Below are positions 44,411 to 54,587 of a stretch of DNA of 64,000 nt, piece after piece. Origin of the DNA: Hydractinia symbiolongicarpus (Eukaryota > Cnidaria > Hydrozoa > Anthoathecata > Hydractiniidae); the NCBI RefSeq assembly GCF_029227915.1, contig NC_079875.1, forward strand, positions 25,924,001 through 25,988,000, in the 5' to 3' direction. A program made the translations under genes and the position numbers. Under the pieces are notes generated by a model. That model was not told where the DNA came from and searched no databases. It saw nothing but the letters and a program-made list of their open reading frames with translations. Positions within the stretch are counted from its first letter, which is position 1. Each line of letters starts with the position of its first letter.

Positions 44411-46599
44411 TCAGTCTTTTGACTTATAATTGGCCAATAAATATTTGTTTATATGGCGGCATTTTGAAACGATCTCCGACCTTTTGTTTAAAAGTTCGTC
44501 TTTATTTTCGTAACTAAGGATTTCCAATTTCTCTTGCAGACAAAGTGGACACGATTTGCTTTTGTTCGAGTAACTTCTCACACATTTTACGATCGACCAG
44601 TTTAACTCCGGCGTGATATTTTGGTCCTTTAACTGCCAGATGTAAGTGGACAGCGTGGTACTGTTCATGTACTTTTTGTTGTTGAAAGATAATTTGTGCC
44701 CACCGTAGCGTTCTTTGAACTCTTTCTCAGTTAACCCGATGTAGGCCTTTTTTGGTTGGTTTTGAGCGGTGACTTCGCATTTGTAGATGACAGACTGAAC
44801 TCTGCAATTTCCTTGTAGAGGGCACGTTCTTTTAACTCTGCAATTGCATGTTGGTGTATCGATTATTTGTTTTGAAGAAACTTTTTTATTATGTGAATTA
44901 ATGATGGACTTCACGTTTTCCGTACAACTGTAGCTGACTTTAACGTTATTCTTATTGAAAACTTTTTGAAGGTTGTTTTCTTTTGTAAAGTGCTTCCTAA
45001 TTAGTTTCAGAAAGGATCTTCCGACGTCGTTAACAACATTCTTATTGAAGGGTGGGTTAAACCATATCACGTTTCGTTTCCTATTTCTGCCAATCCGATT
45101 GGGTTCCTTTTTATTGAAGGACAAGTTCAGGTTTTTGTATCCGCTTTTTCGGAGGGCTTCTTCGTATTCCGGTTTGGCTTGGTCAAAAACTTGTTCGTTT
45201 GACGAATTTTTGACAAGCCTATCGTTGATTGATATTGGTAGTTGTTTCAAAATATTTTTTGGATGGTTAGATAAAATGTGGACGTATTGGAGCTGATCGT
45301 TTGGCTTTTTGTAGGGTTTGAAAGTTTCTGAATCTAAATCAAGTGTAACGTCGAGGAAGTCTACTCTTTTTAGGTTAGTTTGAATCTCGATGTCGAATCC
45401 GCACGTTTTGAAGGTTTCGATTATTTTTTTACGTTTGGTGTCTGTTGATCTACCTCTTGAGTTTCTTAATACTAATAATCCGTCATCACGGTATAAGCCG
45501 ATGTCGTCTTTTCTCACGATTGAAGAGAGCTTTTGCAGAATAAGAATGCCAACTAACTCACAAATTTCGGCTCCATCAAAGCTTCCCATCGTAACGTCAA
45601 AACATCCATGTATATCTTTTTTCTTCCATGGCTCTTCATTGAAAAACAAAAGTGACTTTCGGCAGTGTAAGATAGTTCTTATTTCTTTGTCTAATATCGT
45701 AGTGTGTTCCTTTGCAAAGCGTAATGCCTCGTCTAGAATGTGGTTTGTAATTGATGGGTAAAATTCTTTGATATCAAGCTGGATGAAAGTACAGGTTTGT
45801 TTGTTGTGCAATGAAGAAAACCAATCCAATACCTGGTCGGTGTTTTTCCACTGGTTAACATGAAGTAAGTTTCGTAGGTCTGAATTAATTCGGTCCAAAA
45901 TCGATTTGCTAATGGCACCAAGTTCACTTTTACATGGGTTTATAAGACGACAAGGATGTTTTTGATGAAAGTTTCTTTGTGATCTTTCAAGGATATGAAT
46001 GCAGGAGATTTTGCGAGTTTTTCAGCGCGATTGTCTATTTTGTAAGAAGATGCAATTTCTTTTGCTTCGGAGTTGATCGCTTTTTCGAGAAGGGGCGGTG
46101 CTTTTTTGTACGTTTTGGTGACGTTTTCTTTCAATAGCTTTTCGTGGAGGTCTGGTGCCATCGTGTAAATGTTTGAAGTCTTATCGGCAAAAACGTAAAC
46201 CTTGTTTGATTTGCGAATGCTTGAAATGTCCTTTTTCAGTTTTCGTTGGAAGGTGTCATGTGTGTTACGAAATTCGATGTTTTCAAATAGGTCCAGTAAA
46301 TCTGATTCGAAGTTTTCCAGTTCGGTGCAAGGTGGAGGAGTGTTCTTACTTTTAAATCCGAAGGTTTCTGCTTGTGGAATTGTATTTCCGTCCCTGTTGT
46401 TAATCCAGTACATTTTCCAGCGCATACGTTTTATAACTGCTTCGATTTTATCAATTAATTTAGTCTTGTAAGAATTTTTATGTTCTTCAAGGAGTAAGCA
46501 AAGTTTATTTTCTCCATTGATAAAAGCAAAACAAAGTGCTCGACAAGATAAATCCAGGAGCTGTTTATATTCAATACAGATGCGTAATGCTATCCTCAA
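44411..46599 (-). pseudogene. Penelope-like element: RT plus GIY-YIG endonuclease, one frameshift
   Basis: The upstream frame (46,599-45,940) holds the N-terminal part ending in LKDHKE. The 495-codon frame (45,927-44,411, open upstream of its first Met) continues with CTFIQLDIKEFYPSITNHIL, MGSFDGAEICELVG, the catalytic block IGLYRDDGLLVL and VDFLDVTLDL. The C-terminal part has the Penelope-type cysteine cluster (CNCRVKRTCPLQGNC) and a GIY-YIG nuclease: VIYKCEV, KAYIGLTEKEFKERYGGH, LSTYIWQLKD and LCLQEKLEIL. These elements reverse-transcribe at nicks made by their nuclease. A single shift near 45,935-45,950 (HKETF.. versus CRLINPCKSELG) separates the halves, so the copy is almost intact. The 94-bp repeats on both sides are pLTRs. 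Confidence 0.92.
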
Positions 46600-46643
46600 A
46601 ACAGTGCTCGACTATAACATTAAATCACAGGAGCCATATAACA

Positions 46644-46737
46644 AGGGTAATAAAGTAAACTTAGCTTTTACAGTACTCAGAGTTTCATGTATTCACTATA
46701 CAATCCTCAGCTGTAAAATAAATTCAACTGATCTAAA
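46644..46737 (-). repeat. 94-bp direct repeat (pLTR-like), 5' side of Penelope element
   Basis: Partner of 44,228-44,321; one mismatch (T for G). The flanks read AAAACG before the left copy and CGTTTT after the right copy, an inverted rather than direct match, so no simple target duplication was seen. Confidence 0.9.
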
Positions 46738-46739
46738 CG

Positions 46740-48220
46740 TTTTGTTTTCGTTATTCATCAAACAGGATAAGATGTTGTTTCCTGTGTAATAAAAAGAGAA
46801 AAACCTAAAAATAACGGTGCACAAGAAAATATTGCATGTTGTTGTGATTTTTTTGCGGATTTATACTATTTGTTGAAAATGTGTTGTGCGAAGGTCTGGT
46901 ACGTTTATTCAACAAGCGATTGAGATGGATTAAGGAACTTGGGTGTTAAAAATTCGGTAAACCTAAGTCGATGCATGTTGCTGTTTTGTAAGAAACACGA
47001 TTTTAACTTACGAAATATTGAGAAGATTAATTTTTAAAAAATCAGTTTAAGTTAAAAAAAGTTTCCAGCTGAGATAAAAAAGTATGTTTCTTATAAAAAA
47101 AAGGAGTGCAAGTCATAAGAACGTTATCTTAGATATAAAAATCGCGAGCACCGTTTTGTCATATCGGTTGTCTATTTGCATCGCGCAATTATAAAAACCA
47201 GCAAAATTGGCTAATATAACTTGTAAAGGCTGGTTTACGTTTTGATTGGCTGTTAAGTTGAAGCGCAAAATGTAGCTCGCAAAAAGTAGAGCTTGTTCAA
47301 CTTTTTTTCAATCGCCCCTGTGCATGCAAAAGCGCGAGGTCAGTGGCATTATTTTGATAATGCGCATGCGTAGATTAAAAGTCTCGGAGCAGTTTACGAC
47401 TGGGCGCAAAGTGCAGCCGTATGGAAACCGACTTTAAGGCCGATAACAATTAGATAGCTTAAATACATGCAAAAATAATAACGTCCGAAATTTTTTGAAT
47501 TTGTAACGTCTGATAATTGTCCAAACTGTAATTTTGTTTTATCTTGAATTTCGGACTGTAAAATCACAAAAATTATAAGAATTACAGTGTTTTACTGAAG
47601 CATGAAAACTACGGTAAACATCGAAGCCGTTGTTCTGATAATAAAAAAATTAAAATATTTTTTTTTTTATTGTTGTTCTTAACAACACTTTTAAGTTTAA
47701 AGTCTGGTCTGAGGATTAGGTGAAAAAACATCTGGAATATTTCGTGATTAATGTAGTAATCTAATAAAAAATCTCAAGCATTTTATATTTCTTTGCTTGC
47801 CAATCCTTTAAAAATAAAATATTGAGAATATAAAGTTAAAAAGTTAAGTTAAACAAGTTAATTTTATATCAAAAAAGCTTGAAAAGGTGTGTAGGAATTT
47901 GTATAATTTCCAAAAATTTCGATATTATAACAGCAATTACATGTTTTAGAGCTAGTTGATGACGTCATAATTTCACACAAATAATAAAACTCTAAGAGTT
48001 ATCTCAAAAACCAATAAAGAGTTTTTAAAAATTTTTAAAAGATTTCAAGATTACTTTCAAAGGCCTTTTATATGAACCCAACTTGTTTTTCGCAGGAGGT
48101 ACGCTTTAACTATAAATAGTATATATTAAGAACGTACTCAAGGACATGAAATACATTAATGAGTATATTATTAAATCCTGCTAGCTTCGCTTTTGCACGA
48201 AACAACATAAACGTCTTTTC
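46740..48220. other. No recognisable gene
   Basis: AT-rich. A slightly GC-richer patch at about 47,225-47,430 contains the near-palindrome AATGCGCATGCG (NRF1-site-like) and may be a fossil promoter or MITE, but nothing coding follows. Confidence 0.45.
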
Positions 48221-48228
48221 CATACAGT

Positions 48229-48910
48229 CTAGTTTGTATTTGAATGAACTTCGATAGAATGCGCAGCACCGAAATGAAATTTGCCGGCCCACTGTTCTGA
48301 TATAGTTTTTTCCCTCAAGCAGTTTCTTTTAAAAAAATATTGTAACATCAGGAGTGAAATAAAACCAATCAACGTATGCGAGATGAGAAGCATTGTAAAT
48401 CTCATTCGATTCCTGTATTGCCCATGTTCATTATCTCCATATGCAACTCTCAAACTTAAATTAACCCTTCGCGAATTGTGTGATCCTAGACCTTCATTGG
48501 TAATGAATATCTCACTTGTTTTCCACCCAGATTCCGATATTGCGAAAGAATGAGTAACATTTGGGTAAAGAGTCTCGTACAATTTTGTCATATGCTTTAA
48601 TGGAAAGCGTTTTTAGATGGAATGTCAACTTGGAATCAATCCAGTATTTTTTCCCAATAGGGTCAAACTTTTTTTAGGTATATTGCAGGTACAGGGGAAG
48701 CTCATGTGATAAAATATCATTTAACGCACTCCTTCCTTTTTGATTATTAAGAACACTATCAATAAAAATCATTGGTTGAAATTCATCACCAAGGTTGTAT
48801 TGGTTGTTGAATACATGTCTCGAATGAATCTGTTCATAACTTGAGACCCAACGTTTCGTTTGTTAGTATGGCAATCGGATTTTCGGAGATATGCCTCAGA
48901 GAAGTCCATT
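48229..48910 (-). pseudogene. Unidentified coding-like region with frame breaks
   Basis: Minus-strand frames from about 48,910 read DVDIMDFSEAYLRKSDCHTN, then (shifted) RWVSSYEQIHSRHVFNNQYN and LGDEFQPMIFIDSVLNNQKG, a stop at about 48,690, then FDPIGKKYWIDSKLTFHLKT. They end with LYPNVTHSFAISESGWKTSE and a hydrophobic stretch (FTMLLISHTLIGFISLLMLQ, about 48,330-48,390). Composition is protein-like, and one predicted membrane segment is visible. I do not recognise a family. It may be exons of a membrane-protein gene or a decayed copy. Confidence 0.3.
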
Positions 48911-48914
48911 ATAT

Positions 48915-50300
48915 CTACATCAAAAAAAAGAACTAACTCTGTTAGAATACTGTATGATTCATTTTTACGTTAAAGTTGTTGACTTTTATATTGACATATC
49001 TTCTTATTTCACATCTAAGTTTAAATAGAAGGAAAAAACAATGACTTCAGGTTTAAAAAGTATTCTTAATTGTAAGCTTGTTTAACAATTAAGATTTACA
49101 CATATAAAATTGCTAAACTAAGACAATTTGTAAGGTATAAAATATCATATTATCAGTACATAATGAGGCAAATAAAGCACCATATCTTTCTTACCTGAAT
49201 AAGCAGAACAAATATGTGGGTCCATTGTGCAACAGACATGCAAATAAAAAAAGTGTGAAGCATAAATCTGATAGATTAGTCGCACTAATTTGAATCAAAA
49301 TTGTCATGAAGTAATTACTCTCAAAAAAAGTTTGCACAACACTCACGCGCCTAAAAAATGTGTTCTTCTTTTGTCCTCAAAACCCAATGAAAGTCATTGG
49401 TAACTCTTTTTGCTAGACAATGTTTTATTTTAGACATATTTGAGGGATACTTGTTTTTTTCATAAAAGAAATTGCGCTATTGTTGCTGACAAATCAAATA
49501 TTTCTATATATTTAAACCAAAGTTTCAGTTATTTTTGAACTTTCATAAGAGCTCATTCCACGAATGGGAAATGTCGAGTCATTGTTTTACAATAGGCTGA
49601 TTCCTGTTCCTCAATTTAAACCGCTGCTGTGCATCGTAAGGTACTTGTGCACTAAGTGCCAATCCCGGTGCGTGGCAACTTAACTCAGTTACAAGAGCAC
49701 CAGACAACTTGAACTTTCATTATCTTGAACTCTTATGTCCCTTAAACTTTTCTCAAGACATTTTTAAGAAAAACTCCGGTTAACTCAAATCATGATAACT
49801 GGAACATTCGTAACTCAACCCATTGTTAGCTTCCATAAGGATAATTTCACGGAAAATTAACGCATTAGCGTTAATTTTCTTCGTGTCAATTTCGTTATCG
49901 TCAATTTTGGTCATTGTTAATTTCCTGGAATAAGCTATACTGCTTTTATTATAAATTCCATGAAATAAATTTCTCTGCCAAGTGTCAGCGTCAAAAATGT
50001 AGAAGAATGTTACTGGGGTCATTGATAAAGGACGTTCGCACCTTAGCGCAGGAGGGGTTAGCAAAAATTATGACAAAAGCAGGAGGGAGGGGTTGTTTAG
50101 CCTTAAGCATACATCCTTTACAAATATTCCTTTGGATTTCTTGCTCATTTCGTTTTCTTTTTAGAGAAAAAAGATTAAAAAGTAATTTTATTTTTCATTA
50201 GAGTGGAAAGCATTTTGAATAGCAAATTCTTCAAGAGTCGTGCACATTTTATGTGCACCTGCATTGGGTATATGTGTTATAGATATAAATATATGTGTTA
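48915..50300. other. No recognisable gene
   Basis: AT-rich. The only structure noted is a 21-base tandem pair (TATATGTGTTATAGATATAAA) at about 50,267-50,309, abutting the CCTTGCC-type repeat. Confidence 0.5.
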
Positions 50301-50310
50301 TAGATATAAA

Positions 50311-50587
50311 TATAGAAAGTGTTGCGGAGAGGTTGCCAAGGCAAAGGCATTAAGCACGGCAAGGAAAGGGCAAAGGCAGGCAAGGAAATAGGAAGAGGAA
50401 TCAGGAAGGCAGGGGTAGGCAAGGCATGGGAGCCACAGGCAAGGACATAGTAGGCAGGCACCGGAAAAGGCATAGGAAGGGTAGGCAAAGAAAGGCACGG
50501 TCAGTGCTGGCAAGGCAATGGAACGGCAAGGCAGGGGTGCATGACTTTAATAGAAAATCTCCACCTTACAACTCAAAGATTGCGTAT
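50311..50587 (-). repeat. CCTTGCC-rich dispersed repeat, copy 2 (inverted)
   Basis: Reverse complement of the family at 9,484-9,751. It has the same ends (AGTGTTGCGGAGAGGTTGCC on the left, TTACAACTCAAAGATTGCG on the right) around a GGCAAGG-rich core. The cores differ in unit number and order, while the flanks are conserved. Confidence 0.8.
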
Positions 50588-50599
50588 ACTCAATATTAT

Positions 50600-51480
50600 C
50601 AAATTTTTTAGGTCAATATACAGTGAATCATAGCCATTACAAGTATTTAAACAATCGGTCATAACGACATATCATTTTTTGATAAATCTGAGATTAACTT
50701 GGTTCCAATGACAACAACATTAAAAAGTCAAGATATAGAAATAATCAGAGAAGTCTTACTTAAAGATTACCTATTATATGAAAACCTGGTTGTTGTAGGT
50801 GCAAGATAATTATGTTTTTCCTAGCCCTGTCCAGGATTTGAACCTGGATCTCTCATTTGCATGAGTGTCATAGCCATTAGACCAGCAGGGCATAAACATA
50901 AATATATATACAAAACTTTACAGGTGAGTATTATATACACTTAGGAATTTACGCTGGTTAAGCCACAAGTAACTGTGTTACCTGGCGTTAAACGCTTGAT
51001 GGAACAATTAATACAAATTTTAAACTGTACCACACAATCATAAATCGAGTGAAACACACAACATTTAAGGTGTGTCGGGTGTGTAATTATATTTTTCAGA
51101 TTCACAAAATATATATTTCCTTCAACTTTAGCTTGAATAGAAACACAATTTACATATTGTGCCATATCATAGCGAAAACTGTTTCACAAAATGTTCCCGG
51201 TAAAACTTAAAATATATATGTACTTTAATCTGTGGTGCGCCATTAGTATAGGTAAACAAACCCTTTCAAAAAAACTTTAGCACAACTTCTGTTAAATAGA
51301 AACACAGGTAATAGCTTGTCGTTAACACTAGGCTGAGTGATTAGTACAAATATACTGTGGCGCACATCCGAAAAACTTTGGTTCAAATAAACAGACAGTA
51401 AACACCCTGTTGTTATCCTACACAGCTAAAACAATCATGCAGCACTTTTATTTTGCGGAAAAGTTTTTGTAACATTTAAA
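50600..51480. other. Non-coding apart from a tRNA-like sequence
   Basis: No supported ORF. Contains the tRNA-like element at 50,823-50,891 and, from 51,483, the start of the tandem duplication. Confidence 0.5.
50823..50891 (-). tRNA. tRNA-like sequence, probably pseudogene or SINE head
   Basis: On the minus strand a cloverleaf can be drawn. The acceptor is GCCCTG/CAGGGC (six pairs plus one mismatch), the D arm is closed by GTC/GAC, and the T arm is perfect, CCAGG/CCTGG around TTCAAAT. The A box is TGGTCTAATGG and the B box GGTTCAAATCC. The anticodon stem CACTC/GAGAG has one mismatch, and its loop is eight bases (ATGCAAAT), one too long. If one base is ignored the anticodon would be GCA or TGC. 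The defects favour a pseudogene or SINE promoter over a working tRNA. Confidence 0.45.
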
Positions 51481-53583
51481 AATAAAAACACTGCTCAAAA
51501 CCTGTTTTTATGCTCCAAAAGAATCCTGCAATATTTTATGGGAAAAGTTTGTGCTAGATCAAAAATTAATCATAAAATCGGACAGCCGTAATACATTTTT
51601 AAAAAAACCTTTACTGCAACTTCGGTTTAAAAAAACACAGCGGAAACAGCCTGTTGTTAGCCTGTGCAGCTAAAAATCAAATAGCAGTATATGTTTTGTT
51701 TGCAAACAAGTTTTCATGACAGTAGGATAAAAATCTCTTATTCCAGACTGAACAAAAACATCATTAGAGCCACATGTGTAAGGATCGGGTCAAGTTACAA
51801 AAACAGAAATTATTGGGACATTATTTGTATACATGTCGTGAAATTAGGTAAAAAATAATGAATACACTTTGAGATTTTGAATACATGTTGACGATTAAAC
51901 GAGATATCTATCTACATCTACATCTACATCTATCTATCTATATATATATATTGAAATAATTTTCGCTTCTGCAACTTAAGCCGCACTGATGTATGCTCAG
52001 CGGCAGGGTTAAAAAAATTTATTTCCTGACGTGTGTACAATATATACAGCTAGCTACAACCGTCCTCGAAAATATAGCTCTCTATTCCCCCTTAATGTTA
52101 AGAACTGTCCATTTGTGGCTAAGCAACGTAAACAATTACACGTGACATACCTGTATATAAACATTTACTATCTGCAAAATATCTAGCTGGCTATGTTTGG
52201 CCATTTTGTGGACGATTGTAGCTAGAACAAGCTGTATGATGGGACATTCCTACAGAGTAGAATTATCTCACTCACTGTGTAGTATAAATGTATAATAGCT
52301 AGCTAGATAGAGGATAGGTAGAAAATCAGTCTCAAACAATTTTTCTATGCTAGCTATGTTGCTGATTTTATGCCAGCAAAAATAGCAATTTATTGCTAGC
52401 TACATGGGTAGTTCTATCCCAGCTAAGTAGTTAATTTTCTGCAAGCTTTGTAGCTAGTTTTATGCTAGCTATATTGCATTGTTTGTTTGTTTTTATGCTA
52501 GCTAACTCTTACAGTAGCTAGGTAGCTAAATGCTATCTAAGCTCTATTATTATTCTATCTAAATCTGCAGTTTTAAGCTAGCTAGCTTTAGGTGTGAGTG
52601 AGAATAAGAATGGGTTCATTAAATGTAAAAAATAGTGATATACAAGCGAGCTAAACATACCCTTTCTTCATTTTTTCTTGAACAAGCCCTTCCGTCAGTT
52701 GCGATATAGCTTAGATTAACGAAAGTTTCAGTTTGAGGTGCTATGTGTCCGAGAAAAAAGTCATGTGATATTAGCGAAATTAATATGTGTATCACGTGGC
52801 TAAAAATTGTAAGCAAAATTAATCTCAACTGAAAACAGCACTATTTACGCTTGGTTAAAAAACAACAAAAACTCCATCGCCGTGCTAAAAACATATTGTC
52901 TCGCTTACTAAAAAATGTAATTAAGAATGACCATATTAAATCGCTGGGAAACTGACTCAAAAACGGCCGAATTTTGGATATTTTTGATGTATAGGGGGAC
53001 GAGGCGCGGAAATCGTATAGAAATCCTATATACTCTCCACCGTACTTCCTTTTTCTTTTATATTTGGCTTATTTAATGAGGAAATGGGCTCCGCTTCTCT
53101 CCGCAAAAATATAAACAACAGACCAAAGTCTGCCCTGAGAAACAATTCCAATGTAATTTTAATCTTATATTCCTAATCAACAAATTAACGTAAATAGCCA
53201 ATTTGACCTATGTGATCCTCTTTTTTTGCCTGTCTAGACGCACGCGCATATAAGAAATATCGTAAACATTCGCAAATCATCTATAGCTAGCTATGAGTCA
53301 GGAAAGAACTGTTAACTAAGTTGGACGTAATGCTTCTCCAATAAGCAGAGTATTCAAAATTTGGGTGATGACCGCCTAAATTTACACACAAAAAAAATCA
53401 CTGACCAAACCAAAATATATAGCTAGCTACACAACACTTGCTTCAACACATGGTGAGAAGCCATTTGTTTGGAAAGTAAAAAAAGTCTGCTTGAACCCTG
53501 GTAGTAGCAAGCTGGTTAATAGGCGAATTTATAGGCGCTGACTAGCTAATTAAGATTTCTGCCTAAGAAATAGCTAGCTAGCT

Positions 53584-53789
53584 ACAATCCCGGTCAAAAT
53601 ATATTGGCAGTAAGCTACAAAAAGTGCAGTATAATTCTTTCTTACCCCCTCTCCCCCATTATCAATGTTTGGAAACGCGTTAGCACAACTTTTGAACATT
53701 GATACTGGGGGAAAGGGGGCTTTGTACTTATCTTGCTCTTGCTACACGTGTAAAAAGGGTTTACTGCCATTATTTTTGACCGGGATTGT
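53584..53789. mobile_element. 206-bp MITE (ACAATCCCGGTC ends), unit 1
   Basis: Terminal inverted repeats ACAATCCCGGTCAAAAATA-like of about 29 bases (ending in TTGGCAGTAA and ATGGCAGTAA) bound a 206-bp non-coding element. Internally a second imperfect inversion occurs (CCCCCATTATCAATGTT versus AACATTGATACTGGGGG). The left flank is TA, the right flank TC. Confidence 0.85.
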
Positions 53790-54374
53790 CTGAATTGCAA
53801 GAAAAAAAATTGAAAAGAGTTGTGGCCTTTTTTTTCCTAGAGAAAGTCAAAACGACCTCTGTAACTCGAATTTGTTACACACACACGTGGACTAGAGCCT
53901 AGGTTCTATGAAACTACTATTCTGTAACAAATCCAGTGAAATGATAAGAAAAATTAGCCGCCAAAATTCGAAGAAAACGAAAGTGAAATCAAATGATATT
54001 CAACACAAGAAATAAGCTCTCATCCTAGCCTAAAATAACGTATAAAATAAGGTATAAAATACCTGCCAAGGCCTAAAAACCAGTTTGCCATTGACATGGT
54101 TATAGGCAGGGAAAATTCCATGCTAATTTTGGCTACAAGCAAAGGTTCAATTAAACATGTTGAAAAATATAGCCAGAGATCAACGCGAAACAGATATGAT
54201 GAGTTCAAGAGGACGAGAATTTAAATACATTGAAGAAATCCTAAAGGAATCGATGAAAGACTTAGCTAGAACCTTGCCCGCACTGTTTTTGCACCCCGGT
54301 TATCAAAGGTATGGATGCCTAAAATGTATAATATATATAGAAAAACTATGTTCGTATTTAAAAGTTCTTATATT

Positions 54375-54587
54375 CCATGCGTCACAAGTGCGTCACATAT
54401 GCGTCACAAGCTATATAGTACTACGCTGTGAAGGAATTTAAGGCGTCACATGCGTCACATCTAAAGTTTTAAAAGAATAGTACATATTTCTTAAAAAAAA
54501 TGTTGTGACGCATGTGACGCATACATTTAACAGTTAAACACATGCAAAAAACCGAGTGACGCATTAGTGACGCACTGTGACGCATGG
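54375..54587. repeat. Inverted cluster of TGCGTCAC words, unit 1
   Basis: Five GCGTCAC words on the left (54,379-54,450) face five GTGACGC words on the right (54,505-54,585). The outer 35 bases form inverted arms (CCATGCGTCACA-GTGCGTCAC on both sides). It looks like a small MITE built from a repeated palindrome partner. Copied at 58,136-58,348. Confidence 0.8.

Noticed and set aside
44973-46471. Plus-strand ORFs across the Penelope-like element
   Set aside because: Antisense shadows of a clearly recognisable RT/GIY-YIG protein.
47225-47430. NRF1-like AATGCGCATGCG patch as a promoter
   Set aside because: No gene or transcript-like sequence starts nearby on either strand; noted only in the non-coding entry.
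52619-54441. Small ORFs repeated in both duplication units (for example 52,619-52,828 and 54,157-54,441)
   Set aside because: Their identity reflects the recent DNA duplication, not protein constraint; no motif or splice evidence.
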